Below, in pieces: positions 24,058-31,804 of a stretch of DNA of 33,434 nucleotides (position 1 is the stretch's first letter; the number at the start of each line of letters is the position of its first letter). The translations under genes and the position numbers were made by a program. The DNA comes from Shewanella sp. (GTDB lineage Bacteria; Pseudomonadota; Gammaproteobacteria; Enterobacterales; Shewanellaceae): assembly GCA_021462625.1 (NCBI GenBank), contig JAJNAU010000021.1, forward strand, positions 1-33,434, given 5' to 3'. A model generated the notes under the pieces. That model was not told where the DNA came from. It did not search any database and saw only the letters and a list, made by a program, of their open reading frames with translations.

Positions 24058-25077
24058 ATGTTTTACAAAATAGCGCAGAAAGTGATGTTCCAAATGGATC
24101 CGGAGCAGGCCCATAACCTGGCAATGGCAGGCCTCCATGCAACCGGCAACTCGCCTCTGAACTGTTTTTATCGTCAAGATATCATCCCCGCTCCTGTTAC
24201 TGTCATGGGCGTTACTTTCCCAAATCCTGTGGGTTTAGCTGCCGGTATGGACAAAGATGGTGAAGCGATTGATGCATTTGCCGCCATGGGATTTGGTCAT
24301 ATTGAGGTAGGGACTGTGACCCCCCGTCCGCAACCGGGAAACGATCTGCCAAGATTGTTTCGCATTAAGCCTGCCAAAGCCATCATTAACCGGATGGGAT
24401 TTAACAACAAAGGGGTTGATAACCTGGTGGCTAATCTTAAGGCCGCAAAGTCCGGCGCGCTGGTCGGTGTAAACATTGGTAAAAACCGTGATACTCCGGT
24501 AGAGCAGGGCAAAGACGATTATCTGATCTGTATGGAAAAGGTGTATAAATACGCGGCTTACATTGCGGTAAACATCTCTTCACCCAATACCCCAGGACTG
24601 CGTACCCTGCAATACGGTGATCTGCTTGATGATCTGCTCAGTTCGCTGAAAGCCAAACAAAAAGAACTGGCAGACAAACATAACAAGTATGTGCCTGTCG
24701 CATTGAAAATTGCGCCTGATTTGACAGCGGAAGAGATCGATAAGATCGCCCAGTCACTGATCAAAAATGAATTTGATGGCGTTATTGCGACTAACACAAC
24801 CCTGAGCCGTGATGGTGTGAGTGGTTTTAACAACAGCAGTGAGACCGGGGGCCTTAGTGGCAAGCCATTGAATGAATTATCTACAAGAGTAATCAAGCAA
24901 TTGGCTGACTGTTTACAGGGTAAATTGCCTATTATTGGGGTGGGTGGCATTAACAGTGCTGAGGATGCATTGGCCAAATTGGATGCCGGTGCACAGATGG
25001 TACAGATCTACTCCGGATTTATTTATCAGGGACCTCAATTGATTAAAGAGATCTCAGACGCTTATCGAGCCAGATAA
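24058..25077 (+). CDS. pyrD: Dihydroorotate dehydrogenase, class 2
   Basis: This 339-residue (E. coli 336) quinone-linked, membrane-associated class 2 enzyme oxidises dihydroorotate to orotate in pyrimidine synthesis. The N-terminal helices [20 protein letters not shown] form the quinone-entry region. [16 protein letters not shown] and [13 protein letters not shown] bind FMN, and Ser175 in [11 protein letters not shown] is the class 2 catalytic base. GVGGIN near residue 300 is the phosphate-binding loop. ATG 24058 has AGGAG (24048-24052) at the right distance. An in-frame ATG at 24004 would add 18 residues, but that stretch is encoded by the terminator hairpin and has no good ribosome binding site. 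The zapC gene follows, as in E. coli. Confidence 0.95.
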   Translation: MFYKIAQKVMFQMDPEQAHNLAMAGLHATGNSPLNCFYRQDIIPAPVTVMGVTFPNPVGLAAGMDKDGEAIDAFAAMGFGHIEVGTVTPRPQPGNDLPRLFRIKPAKAIINRMGFNNKGVDNLVANLKAAKSGALVGVNIGKNRDTPVEQGKDDYLICMEKVYKYAAYIAVNISSPNTPGLRTLQYGDLLDDLLSSLKAKQKELADKHNKYVPVALKIAPDLTAEEIDKIAQSLIKNEFDGVIATNTTLSRDGVSGFNNSSETGGLSGKPLNELSTRVIKQLADCLQGKLPIIGVGGINSAEDALAKLDAGAQMVQIYSGFIYQGPQLIKEISDAYRAR

Positions 25078-25087
25078 AATTGCATTG

Positions 25088-25127
25088 GCGATCTTTAAAT
25101 GATCTGAAACGATCTTTTAAAGATCGC
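25088..25127. repeat. 12-bp inverted repeat carrying four phased GATC sites
   Basis: The arms gcgatctttaaa (25088-25099) and tttaaagatcgc (25116-25127) are perfect complements. A smaller palindrome (cgatcttt / aaagatcg, 25110-25126) is nested within. GATC occurs at 25090, 25101, 25111 and 25122, intervals of 11, 10 and 11 bp, so all four lie on one helical face. It follows the pyrD stop by 10 bp. With no T-run it is a poor intrinsic terminator; a Dam- or SeqA-responsive site is an alternative reading. Confidence 0.7.
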
Positions 25128-25227
25128 GATTACTTCATATAAAACAGCAAGTAAGCATCAATTCCTCTTTGAGTTTGGTGGTTTTTTCAACTATCATTGT
25201 GTTGCTATCAGATAATAGGTAGAGGTT

Positions 25228-25764
25228 ATGCTATTAATGCCACAGCAGGATTGGCAGTGGAGTTATAATGATACGTACAATTTACTGAGCGTTTCGTTAG
25301 GCGCAGAAATGGAATTTCTGACTCCCTACCATAAAAAATTACTGATCCCGGACGCATTGGTGCCAACTGAATTTAGCCTGGAACAGGCTAAGTTCTACAT
25401 TGCTATGGTCGAACGCCTGCAAAATAACCTGTCTTTATCGAATGCGGCATTGGTGCAGATTGCACTGAATGCCACTGCAGCACATTTCATGCTCAGACCA
25501 CAAATGCCCAAATCCTGGTATTTTGAAGTCAGTGATGTCTGTGTTTACTGTGAAGTCGGTAAATTATTTGAATTGCTGAGCCTTAAAAAACAACGGGTGC
25601 AGGTGCTGGTGGTGGAAAATGCTTTGCAAGCAGCTCAGGTCATGCTGTTAAGTAATAGGTGCGAACTGACAGATGACAAAACTATGTCTCGTTTTGACAC
25701 TATCAAAGTGATGCACAACAGATTATTGCCGATAAAATTTCGCCTTCAGGCTATCTCTGCCTGA
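25228..25764 (+). CDS. zapC: Cell division protein ZapC
   Basis: This 178-residue cytoplasmic protein (E. coli 180) binds FtsZ and promotes bundling of FtsZ filaments at the division ring. The family is recognised by WQWSYNDTYNLLSVSL near the start, LLIPDALVPTEFSLEQAKFY, the central LRPQMPKSWYFE (nearly identical in E. coli ZapC), the VLVVENALQAAQ segment and IKVMHNRLLP near the end. It follows pyrD as in E. coli, with 150 bp between. The start may be ATG 25228 or ATG 25237, three codons later; AGAGG at 25221-25225 fits the latter slightly better, and AGG at 25217 fits the former. Confidence 0.9.
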   Translation: MLLMPQQDWQWSYNDTYNLLSVSLGAEMEFLTPYHKKLLIPDALVPTEFSLEQAKFYIAMVERLQNNLSLSNAALVQIALNATAAHFMLRPQMPKSWYFEVSDVCVYCEVGKLFELLSLKKQRVQVLVVENALQAAQVMLLSNRCELTDDKTMSRFDTIKVMHNRLLPIKFRLQAISA

Positions 25765-25805
25765 TTTTATTTATTACACGTTTGTCGATTTTGTTAGGGA
25801 AGGTG

Positions 25806-25871
25806 CTAAGGAAGGTGCGAACAAGTCCTCGCACCGCTCTGGCTGACGGGACTTATTCGCACCTTCCTTAG
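25806..25871. repeat. Dispersed repeat, copy 3, as a long hairpin
   Basis: The arms at 25806-25828 and 25849-25871 match at 22 of 23 positions around a 20-nt loop, giving a long stable hairpin. Positions 25810-25840 are the exact reverse complement of 521-551. Just upstream, gttagggaaggtgc (25793-25806) partly repeats the arm in tandem. It lies between zapC and the FUSC gene and may also end the zapC transcript. The symmetric form suggests a REP-like or miniature element with two inverted units, copy 1 being a single unit. Confidence 0.85.
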
Positions 25872-25939
25872 CCAGATTGTGCTTTCTGCGTTACATGTTT
25901 TATAAAACAGTGAGCAGGGCTCTAATGAGGTAATCAGAC

Positions 25940-26995
25940 ATGTCGGTCTTTTCGCCTGACAGCAGTTTCGCCAACACCATCTATCGTTATTCCCGTATTA
26001 TTCATGCAGCTAAATTAACATTGGCATTGCTGATCGCTGTTTTGATTAATGCGATATGGCCACTGCCACACTTTATCTGGAGCATGGTGACAATTGTAAT
26101 CATCATGCTCGGGTTACCTCAGGTTGGCGGAGCGCTGGAAAAGTCATTGCAGCGTGCAATTGGTACCTGTGTCGGCTCCGTTTGTGGGGTGTTGCTAACC
26201 GCTGTATTTCACAACTACTGGCAACTGATGGGGCAGTTGGCGCTTGCCGTGGGGTTAATTTGTTATATAGGAAAAGGGCGTTACAGCTATGCCTATTTGG
26301 TCACCGGATTCACCATTATCATTGTGGTTGGCGACGCCAACCATGACACCACGGAAGCGATATGGCGCACAGCCAATATTCTGCTGGGTTGCGTCATCGC
26401 TGTGGCGGTGTCGCTGCTGGTGTTGCCCATTAAAGCCAAACAGGACTGGCGTCAGCAATTGGCGCAGGCTTTTATTGGGTTGGCCGGGGTGCTGGGGAAA
26501 CATCTGGCAGTAGGTGAGGCAGGCTGCAGTGACAATCGGATCGAGTTGGAAAAGGTGATGAAGGCAATACTGGCCCAGAAGAAGTTGTTTTTCTCGCTGG
26601 AATGGGAAAGCCGAACGCTCAGGCGTCATAAGGTATTACTGAAGCAACTGGCCCAGGAGCAGATCCGGCTGGTGACTTTGCTGGAAATTATCAGTCAAAC
26701 CCGTTGGCGGGATGACGAATATCCCTCTTACGCTAAAATTAACCAATTGGCTCTGAGTCTTCTGCCTACCTTGTCTGCTATGGCCGATTATATTATCGGT
26801 GATATCGATAATCTGCCGCCTTTGCCCGCCCAAATGGGCATGACGTTGCATCAGCAATTGCTGGCATCCCTTGATGAACAAGAGCAGCACCAATTTGCCC
26901 TGACGGGTTACACCTGGCTGCTGTATCAATTCGCTGCCACCGTCGAAACCCTATACGCCCAGGTAGGACAGTTGGGGCTAGTGAGCAGGGCATGA
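25940..26995 (+). CDS. FUSC family inner-membrane protein
   Basis: This is a 351-residue membrane protein of the fusaric-acid-resistance (FUSC/YccS-like) family. The N-terminal half has about six membrane helices between residues 24 and 163, with the typical segments LPHFIWSMVTIVIIMLG, GGALEKSLQRAIGTCVGSVCG and RTANILLGCVIAVAVSLLVLP. The C-terminal half, about 190 residues, is a soluble, mostly helical cytoplasmic domain. It is about half the length of two-module members such as AaeB, so it may act as a dimer. The family is linked to efflux of aromatic acids, but the substrate here is unknown. ATG 25940 has GAGG 9 nt upstream. Its stop codon overlaps a possible ATGA start of the next small ORF. 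Confidence 0.85.
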   Translation: MSVFSPDSSFANTIYRYSRIIHAAKLTLALLIAVLINAIWPLPHFIWSMVTIVIIMLGLPQVGGALEKSLQRAIGTCVGSVCGVLLTAVFHNYWQLMGQLALAVGLICYIGKGRYSYAYLVTGFTIIIVVGDANHDTTEAIWRTANILLGCVIAVAVSLLVLPIKAKQDWRQQLAQAFIGLAGVLGKHLAVGEAGCSDNRIELEKVMKAILAQKKLFFSLEWESRTLRRHKVLLKQLAQEQIRLVTLLEIISQTRWRDDEYPSYAKINQLALSLLPTLSAMADYIIGDIDNLPPLPAQMGMTLHQQLLASLDEQEQHQFALTGYTWLLYQFAATVETLYAQVGQLGLVSRA

Positions 26996-27217
26996 GCCTG
27001 GGGCAAATTATCTTCCTTGCTGTTAGGGGCGGTCATATTGCTCAGTTCCATTAGATCAAAGCCGCAGCCAAATGGCCAGGGCTTTGTCAGCACTCTGAAC
27101 GACCCGCTGGACCGTTTTTATATTTGCTGCTCAGGGAAGTTGTGCATCGGTGATGTAGGCTATTCACTTTATGAGTCGATTTTACTGGATGATGCACTGG
27201 TTCGTGGCAACGGGTGA
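26992..27217 (+). pseudogene. Small membrane-anchored ORF, apparently frameshifted
   Basis: ATG 26992 overlaps the FUSC stop as ATGA and opens MSLGQIIFLAV, but that frame closes at TAG 27052-27054. A second frame, from about 27017 to TGA 27217, continues as LLLGAVILLSSIRSKPQPNG and then a soluble tail (YICCSGKLCIG, YSLYESILLDDALVRGNG). Removing one base near 27011-27018 would join them into one protein of about 74 residues with a single N-terminal membrane segment, starting MSLGQIIFLLLGAVILLSS. This suggests a real small gene coupled to FUSC that is disrupted here or miscalled. Alternatively, translation starts at TTG 27017, for which I see no ribosome binding site. The function is not recognised; the Cys-Cys and later Cys are notable. 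Confidence 0.4.
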
Positions 27218-27372
27218 ATTGTAGCGGAGCAAGCTATAACGACCGGGATTGGCCAATGTAGCGAAAATCGGAAATAACTGTATGTTTGCGCAAATAATCA
27301 ACTGATTTTATCGGCCTGTGGGACTGATGTTGATATTTGGTGTTAAACGGCTTCTGAAGATGGTGGTTGCAT

Positions 27373-27431
27373 AGAGGTAAGCGGGTAAGTGAGAGAACTG
27401 TTTATCTTTTACCTCTCTTCAAGGGTATAAT
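27373..27431 (+). promoter_or_regulatory. Candidate rlmL promoter with flanking inverted repeat
   Basis: A consensus -10 TATAAT lies at 27426-27431, 39 bp before the rlmL ATG. The -35 is weak (TTATCT, 18 bp upstream). A perfect 8-bp inverted repeat, AGAGGTAA (27373-27380) and TTACCTCT (27409-27416), surrounds the -35 position and could be an operator or a coincidence. The rest of 27218-27372 shows nothing I can assign. Confidence 0.45.
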
Positions 27432-27470
27432 GCGCCACTAATTTATGAGCAAGCCAAAGCATCAACACCC

Positions 27471-29597
27471 ATGTTTTCATTTTTTGCCGCAGCCCCCAAG
27501 GGCTTCGAGTATGCCCTGGCGGGCGATTTGGCCGAGCTTGGCGCCGCTGAGATCAAAGAGAGTGTGGCCGGCGTTTATTTCTCTGCAACTCTGGAGCAAG
27601 CCTACCGAATCACTCTGTGGACTCGTTTGGCCAGCCGGATTGTACACATCATCTATAAAGGTCCCTGTGAGTCGGCGCAGCAGTTGTATGACGCTGCCTA
27701 CTGTATTGACTGGCCAAGCCACTTTGATTACCGCAATAGCTTTGCCATCGATTTTCATGGTACCGGCGGCTTTATCAACAACACCCAGTTTGGCGCGCTG
27801 AAGATTAAGGATGCGGTGGTTGACCGTTTCCGTGATGACTTCGACCGTCGCCCTGATGTCAGCCGAACTGACGCGGATTTCCGTATCGACGCTCACTTCC
27901 GTAACAACCAGGTGACTATTGGACTGAACTTCTCAGGTGGTGCTTTGCATCAGCGTGGTTATCGCGATCGTACCGGTGAGGCGCCACTGAAAGAGAACCT
28001 GGCCGCCAATATGCTAATTCGCAGTGGCTGGAGCAAAGATCAACTGACATTGCTCGATCCTTTTTGTGGCAGCGGCACTGTGGTGATTGAAGCGGCCCTG
28101 ATGGCCGCCGATGTGGCCCCGGCATTGAAACGCAGCCGCTTTGGCTTTGAATTCTGGCGTCGTCATAAGCCTGAGGTGTGGCGCGAGATAAAAGCCGAAG
28201 CCGATGTTCGCGCCAACCGCGGTTTGCAGAGCTGCGAACTCAAGTTCTATGCATCTGATATTGACTCCCGCGTGGTGGCGCTGGCCAAGCGCAATGCCCA
28301 AAACGCCGGCGTGGCGCACCTGATTGACTTTAAAGTGGCCAATGCCCTGACGGTTGAGCCGCCAGCAAACGCCGGCTATATGATTACCAACCCACCTTAC
28401 GGCGAGCGTTTGGGCAATATGTCTGAGCTGCTGCAGCTGTATTATCAGCTGGGTGACAAGTTCAAGCGTGAGTTTGGTGGCTGGAAAGTGGCGATGCTGT
28501 GCTCCGATATTGAACTGATGTCTGCCATCAAGCTGAAAGCCGATAAGCAGATGAAGATGTTCAACGGCGCACTGGAGTGTGGTTTTAACCTATACACCTT
28601 GCATGCCAAGTCGACCCGTCGCGAAATGCCATCGGCAGAGGGTGTGGATATCAGCAAGGTGGCCGAGCCGTTTGCCAACCGCTTGAAGAAGAATATGAAG
28701 CAGTTGGATAAGTGGGCCAAGCGCGAAGGTATCGATTGTTACCGTATTTATGATGCTGACATTCCGGAATATAACGTGGCAATTGACCGTTACCAGGATT
28801 ACCTGGTGATGCAGGAGTATGCTGCGCCAGCCAAGATCCCGGAGAATGTGACCAAGCGTCGTATGACAGACATGTTGCTGGCGCTGCCCGTTGCCAGTGG
28901 TGTTGACCCAGAGAAAATTGTGGTCAAAACCCGTGAGAAGCAAAAGGGCAGCAGCCAATATCAGAAGTTGGACAAAGAGAAGCTGGAGCTGACCGCTCAC
29001 GAGTATGGCTGTCAGTTTAAAGTGAACCTGACGGATTATCTGGATACCGGCCTGTTCCTTGATCATCGCCTGATCCGTAAGCTGGTCGGAGAAAAGTCCA
29101 AAGATCGCGATGTACTGAACCTATTCTCCTACACAGGCTCGGCTTCTGTACACGCAGGTAAGGGCGGTGCCAAATCTGTGACCACAGTGGATATGTCCAA
29201 TACCTATCTGAACTGGGCTAAAGATAACTTTGTGCTGAATGGTCTGATGGGCCGCCAGTATCAATTTATCCAGGCCGATTGTTTGCAGTGGGTAAAAGAC
29301 TGTGAGCAGCAGTTTGATTTGGTGTTTATTGACCCGCCAACTTTCTCCAACTCCAAGCGGATGGAGGATTCCTGGGATGTGCAGCGGGATCACGCCAATG
29401 TGCTGGCTGATTTGAAGAAACTGTTGCGCCCGGGCGGTGAGATCATCTTCTCCAACAACAAGCGTAAGTTCAAAATGGATATGGATGCGCTGGCTAAAGT
29501 TGGTCTGCAGGCGGTGAATATTGATGCCAAGCTGCTGCCGGAAGATTTTAAGCGTAATGCCCAGATCCACAATGTGTGGCTGGTGACTCATGCCTGA
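27471..29597 (+). CDS. rlmL: 23S rRNA methyltransferase RlmKL (m2G2445/m7G2069)
   Basis: This 708-residue fused two-enzyme protein (E. coli RlmKL 702) acts on 23S rRNA. The N-terminal THUMP domain (about 45-155) binds RNA. The RlmL methyltransferase has the SAM site [15 protein letters not shown] near residue 196 and the catalytic NPPYGERLG at 307-315. The C-terminal RlmK methyltransferase has [15 protein letters not shown] and [11 protein letters not shown] (Asp621-Pro-Pro). RlmL makes m2G2445 and RlmK makes m7G2069. ATG 27471 starts the conserved [10 protein letters not shown], yet no Shine-Dalgarno sequence precedes it. The next gene overlaps the stop by 8 bp, and uup follows, the E. coli order with one gene inserted. 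Confidence 0.96.
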   Translation: MFSFFAAAPKGFEYALAGDLAELGAAEIKESVAGVYFSATLEQAYRITLWTRLASRIVHIIYKGPCESAQQLYDAAYCIDWPSHFDYRNSFAIDFHGTGGFINNTQFGALKIKDAVVDRFRDDFDRRPDVSRTDADFRIDAHFRNNQVTIGLNFSGGALHQRGYRDRTGEAPLKENLAANMLIRSGWSKDQLTLLDPFCGSGTVVIEAALMAADVAPALKRSRFGFEFWRRHKPEVWREIKAEADVRANRGLQSCELKFYASDIDSRVVALAKRNAQNAGVAHLIDFKVANALTVEPPANAGYMITNPPYGERLGNMSELLQLYYQLGDKFKREFGGWKVAMLCSDIELMSAIKLKADKQMKMFNGALECGFNLYTLHAKSTRREMPSAEGVDISKVAEPFANRLKKNMKQLDKWAKREGIDCYRIYDADIPEYNVAIDRYQDYLVMQEYAAPAKIPENVTKRRMTDMLLALPVASGVDPEKIVVKTREKQKGSSQYQKLDKEKLELTAHEYGCQFKVNLTDYLDTGLFLDHRLIRKLVGEKSKDRDVLNLFSYTGSASVHAGKGGAKSVTTVDMSNTYLNWAKDNFVLNGLMGRQYQFIQADCLQWVKDCEQQFDLVFIDPPTFSNSKRMEDSWDVQRDHANVLADLKKLLRPGGEIIFSNNKRKFKMDMDALAKVGLQAVNIDAKLLPEDFKRNAQIHNVWLVTHA

Positions 29598-29829
29598 TTT
29601 AAAACCACCTGAGGTCACCCTCTTTCATACCGACGGCTGCCATCTGTGCGAGATGGCAGCTGAGCTGCTTAGTGCAATGCAGCTGAACTTTGTTCATCAG
29701 GATATCTGTGATGATGAGCAACTGGCTGAATGCTATGGTATTCGCATTCCGGTTCTGGCCACAGCAAGTGGTCAGGAACTGAACTGGCCCTTCGATGAAG
29801 CGGCAGTGAAACAATTTTTGGGAGTCTAG
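29590..29829 (+). CDS. DUF836 glutaredoxin-like protein
   Basis: This 79-residue thioredoxin-fold protein has the DUF836 glutaredoxin-like pattern. The active-site motif is Cys17-His-Leu-Cys20 in [11 protein letters not shown], followed by a helix, strand VHQDIC, and the cis-proline Pro54 in IRIPVLA; WPFD near the end is typical. Two further cysteines (Cys40, Cys48) are present. The family is presumed to catalyse thiol-disulfide exchange, but its partner is unknown. ATG 29590 overlaps the rlmL stop by 8 bp, and uup starts 1 bp after its stop, so the three genes are translated as a unit. Confidence 0.88.
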   Translation: MPDLKPPEVTLFHTDGCHLCEMAAELLSAMQLNFVHQDICDDEQLAECYGIRIPVLATASGQELNWPFDEAAVKQFLGV

Positions 29830-29830
29830 A

Positions 29831-31777
29831 TTGAGTCTGGTTCGAATTAACAAAGGATCACTGGCCTATGGCTATATTCCTTTGCTGCAGGAAGCTGATT
29901 TTACCATTGAGGCCGGTGAGCGAGTGTGTATCGTGGGTCGCAATGGTGCCGGTAAATCCAGCCTGCTGAAAGTACTGTCCGGTGACACTTTACTGGATGA
30001 TGGTGAATTCAATATCGCCAACGATGTGAAAGTCAGTCGTTTGCAACAGGATCCACCCAAGCAGGAGCAGGGCACTGTTTACGCTTATATTGCCGGTGGC
30101 CTGCAGAAAGCGGGTGAGACGCTGGAGCAATACCACAAACTGTCAGCGGCCATGGCCCATGCCTCTGCCGATGAGATGGAGCGTATGCTCAAGCAGATGG
30201 AGCGTCTGCAGGGGGAGCTGGATCATCTTGATGGCTGGCAGCTCGACACCCGCATTAATGGCCACTGTAAACGCCTGGATCTTGACCCGGACACCCCTTT
30301 GTCTGAACTTTCCGGTGGCTGGCAGCGCAAAGTGGCACTGGCACGCGCGCTGGTGAGCGAGCCGGATCTGCTGCTGCTTGATGAACCGACCAACCATCTG
30401 GATATCGATACTATCGAGTGGCTTGAGCAATACCTGCTCTCCTATAAAGGCGCCATTGTGTTTATCAGTCACGACCGTGGCTTTATCTCCCGCATGGCGA
30501 CCCGTATTGTGGATCTCGACCGCGGCGTGGTCACCTCTTGGCCGGGCAACTACCAAACCTATCTGGAAGGCAAAGCTGAGTGGCTGCGTGTAGAAGCTGA
30601 GCACAACGCTGCCTTCGATAAAAAGCTGGCGGAAGAGGAAGCCTGGATCCGACAGGGGATTAAGGCCCGTCGCACCAGAAATGAAGGCCGTGTTCGTGCC
30701 CTTAAAGCGCTGCGGGTTGAGCGTAAAGAGCGTATTAATCGCCAGGGCAATGTCGCTATGGCAGTGTCTGATTCGGAGCGTAGCGGTAAGCTGGTATTTG
30801 AGGTGACAGACCTTAACTACAACCTGCCTTACCTGGATTTGGTCAAAAACTTCAATACCACAGTAATGCGTGGTGATCGTATCGCCATTATCGGCCCCAA
30901 CGGTTGTGGTAAATCAACGCTGATTAAATTGCTGCTGGCTCAGCTGGAGCCTCAGTCCGGTAATGTCCGTTGTGGTACCAAGTTGGAAGTGGCGTACTTC
31001 GATCAGTATCGCGAAGCACTGGATCCTGAAAAAACTGTTGAAGAGAACGTGGGCGAGGGTAAGCAAACTGTCACGGTTAATGGTCGTGACCGCCATATCC
31101 TCAGTTACCTGCAGGACTTCCTGTTTACGCCTGCCCGGGCCCGCACTCCGGTAAAAGCACTTTCCGGTGGTGAGAAAAACCGCTTATTGCTGGCACGCTT
31201 ACTGCTGCGCCCGGCCAATTTAATTATTCTCGATGAGCCAACAAATGACCTTGATATTGAGACCCTTGAGTTGCTAGAGTCCATGTTGGCTGAGTATGAG
31301 GGTACCTTGATTATCGTCAGTCACGATCGGGCGTTTATCGACAATACCGTCACCAGCAGTTGGTGGTATGCCGGCAATGGCCGGTGGAATGAATTTGTTG
31401 GCGGCTATCAGGATGCGGTGGATCAGGGTGCACGTTTTTACCGTGAACCCACTACAGATCCATCTTCCGGGGAACCTGCCGTCAAATCTCAGGTCGAAAC
31501 TCAGGCCAGCGGTCAGCCGGCGCCTGCCAAGGCTGCGCCGGCCAAGAGCAGCAACAAAAAGCTGTCTTATAAGTTGCAGCGTGAACTCGATGCCCTGCCG
31601 GCGCAGATGGAAGCGCTGGAGCAAGAGATTGAAGTGCTGCAACAAACGGTCAATGATCCGGATTTTTACACCCGTCCCAGTGACGAGGTAAACGCTGGGC
31701 TAAGCGCCCTGGCTGACAAAGAAGCGTTACTGGAGCAGTATTTCGAGCGCTGGGAAGAGCTCGAGTCAATGAAGTAA
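29831..31777 (+). CDS. uup: ABC-F family ATPase Uup
   Basis: This 648-residue soluble ABC-F protein has two ATPase domains and no membrane segment. Domain 1 has Walker A GRNGAGKS (36-43), the signature LSGGWQRKVALARAL and Walker B LLLLDEPTNHLD. Domain 2 has GPNGCGKST (355-363), LSGGEKNRLLLARLL and LIILDEPTNDLD. The C-terminal part, after an Ala/Pro/Lys-rich linker, is a predicted coiled coil (YKLQRELDALPAQMEALEQE and onward), the DNA-binding domain known in E. coli Uup. Uup binds ribosomes and affects transposon excision and branched-DNA stability. TTG 29831 is used as the start because GGAG (29821-29824) is well placed and the N-terminus then aligns with the family (MSLVRINKGSLAY). Confidence 0.95.
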   Translation: MSLVRINKGSLAYGYIPLLQEADFTIEAGERVCIVGRNGAGKSSLLKVLSGDTLLDDGEFNIANDVKVSRLQQDPPKQEQGTVYAYIAGGLQKAGETLEQYHKLSAAMAHASADEMERMLKQMERLQGELDHLDGWQLDTRINGHCKRLDLDPDTPLSELSGGWQRKVALARALVSEPDLLLLDEPTNHLDIDTIEWLEQYLLSYKGAIVFISHDRGFISRMATRIVDLDRGVVTSWPGNYQTYLEGKAEWLRVEAEHNAAFDKKLAEEEAWIRQGIKARRTRNEGRVRALKALRVERKERINRQGNVAMAVSDSERSGKLVFEVTDLNYNLPYLDLVKNFNTTVMRGDRIAIIGPNGCGKSTLIKLLLAQLEPQSGNVRCGTKLEVAYFDQYREALDPEKTVEENVGEGKQTVTVNGRDRHILSYLQDFLFTPARARTPVKALSGGEKNRLLLARLLLRPANLIILDEPTNDLDIETLELLESMLAEYEGTLIIVSHDRAFIDNTVTSSWWYAGNGRWNEFVGGYQDAVDQGARFYREPTTDPSSGEPAVKSQVETQASGQPAPAKAAPAKSSNKKLSYKLQRELDALPAQMEALEQEIEVLQQTVNDPDFYTRPSDEVNAGLSALADKEALLEQYFERWEELESMK

Positions 31778-31804
31778 GCACAGAATAATAAATAGGAAAT
31801 CTGC

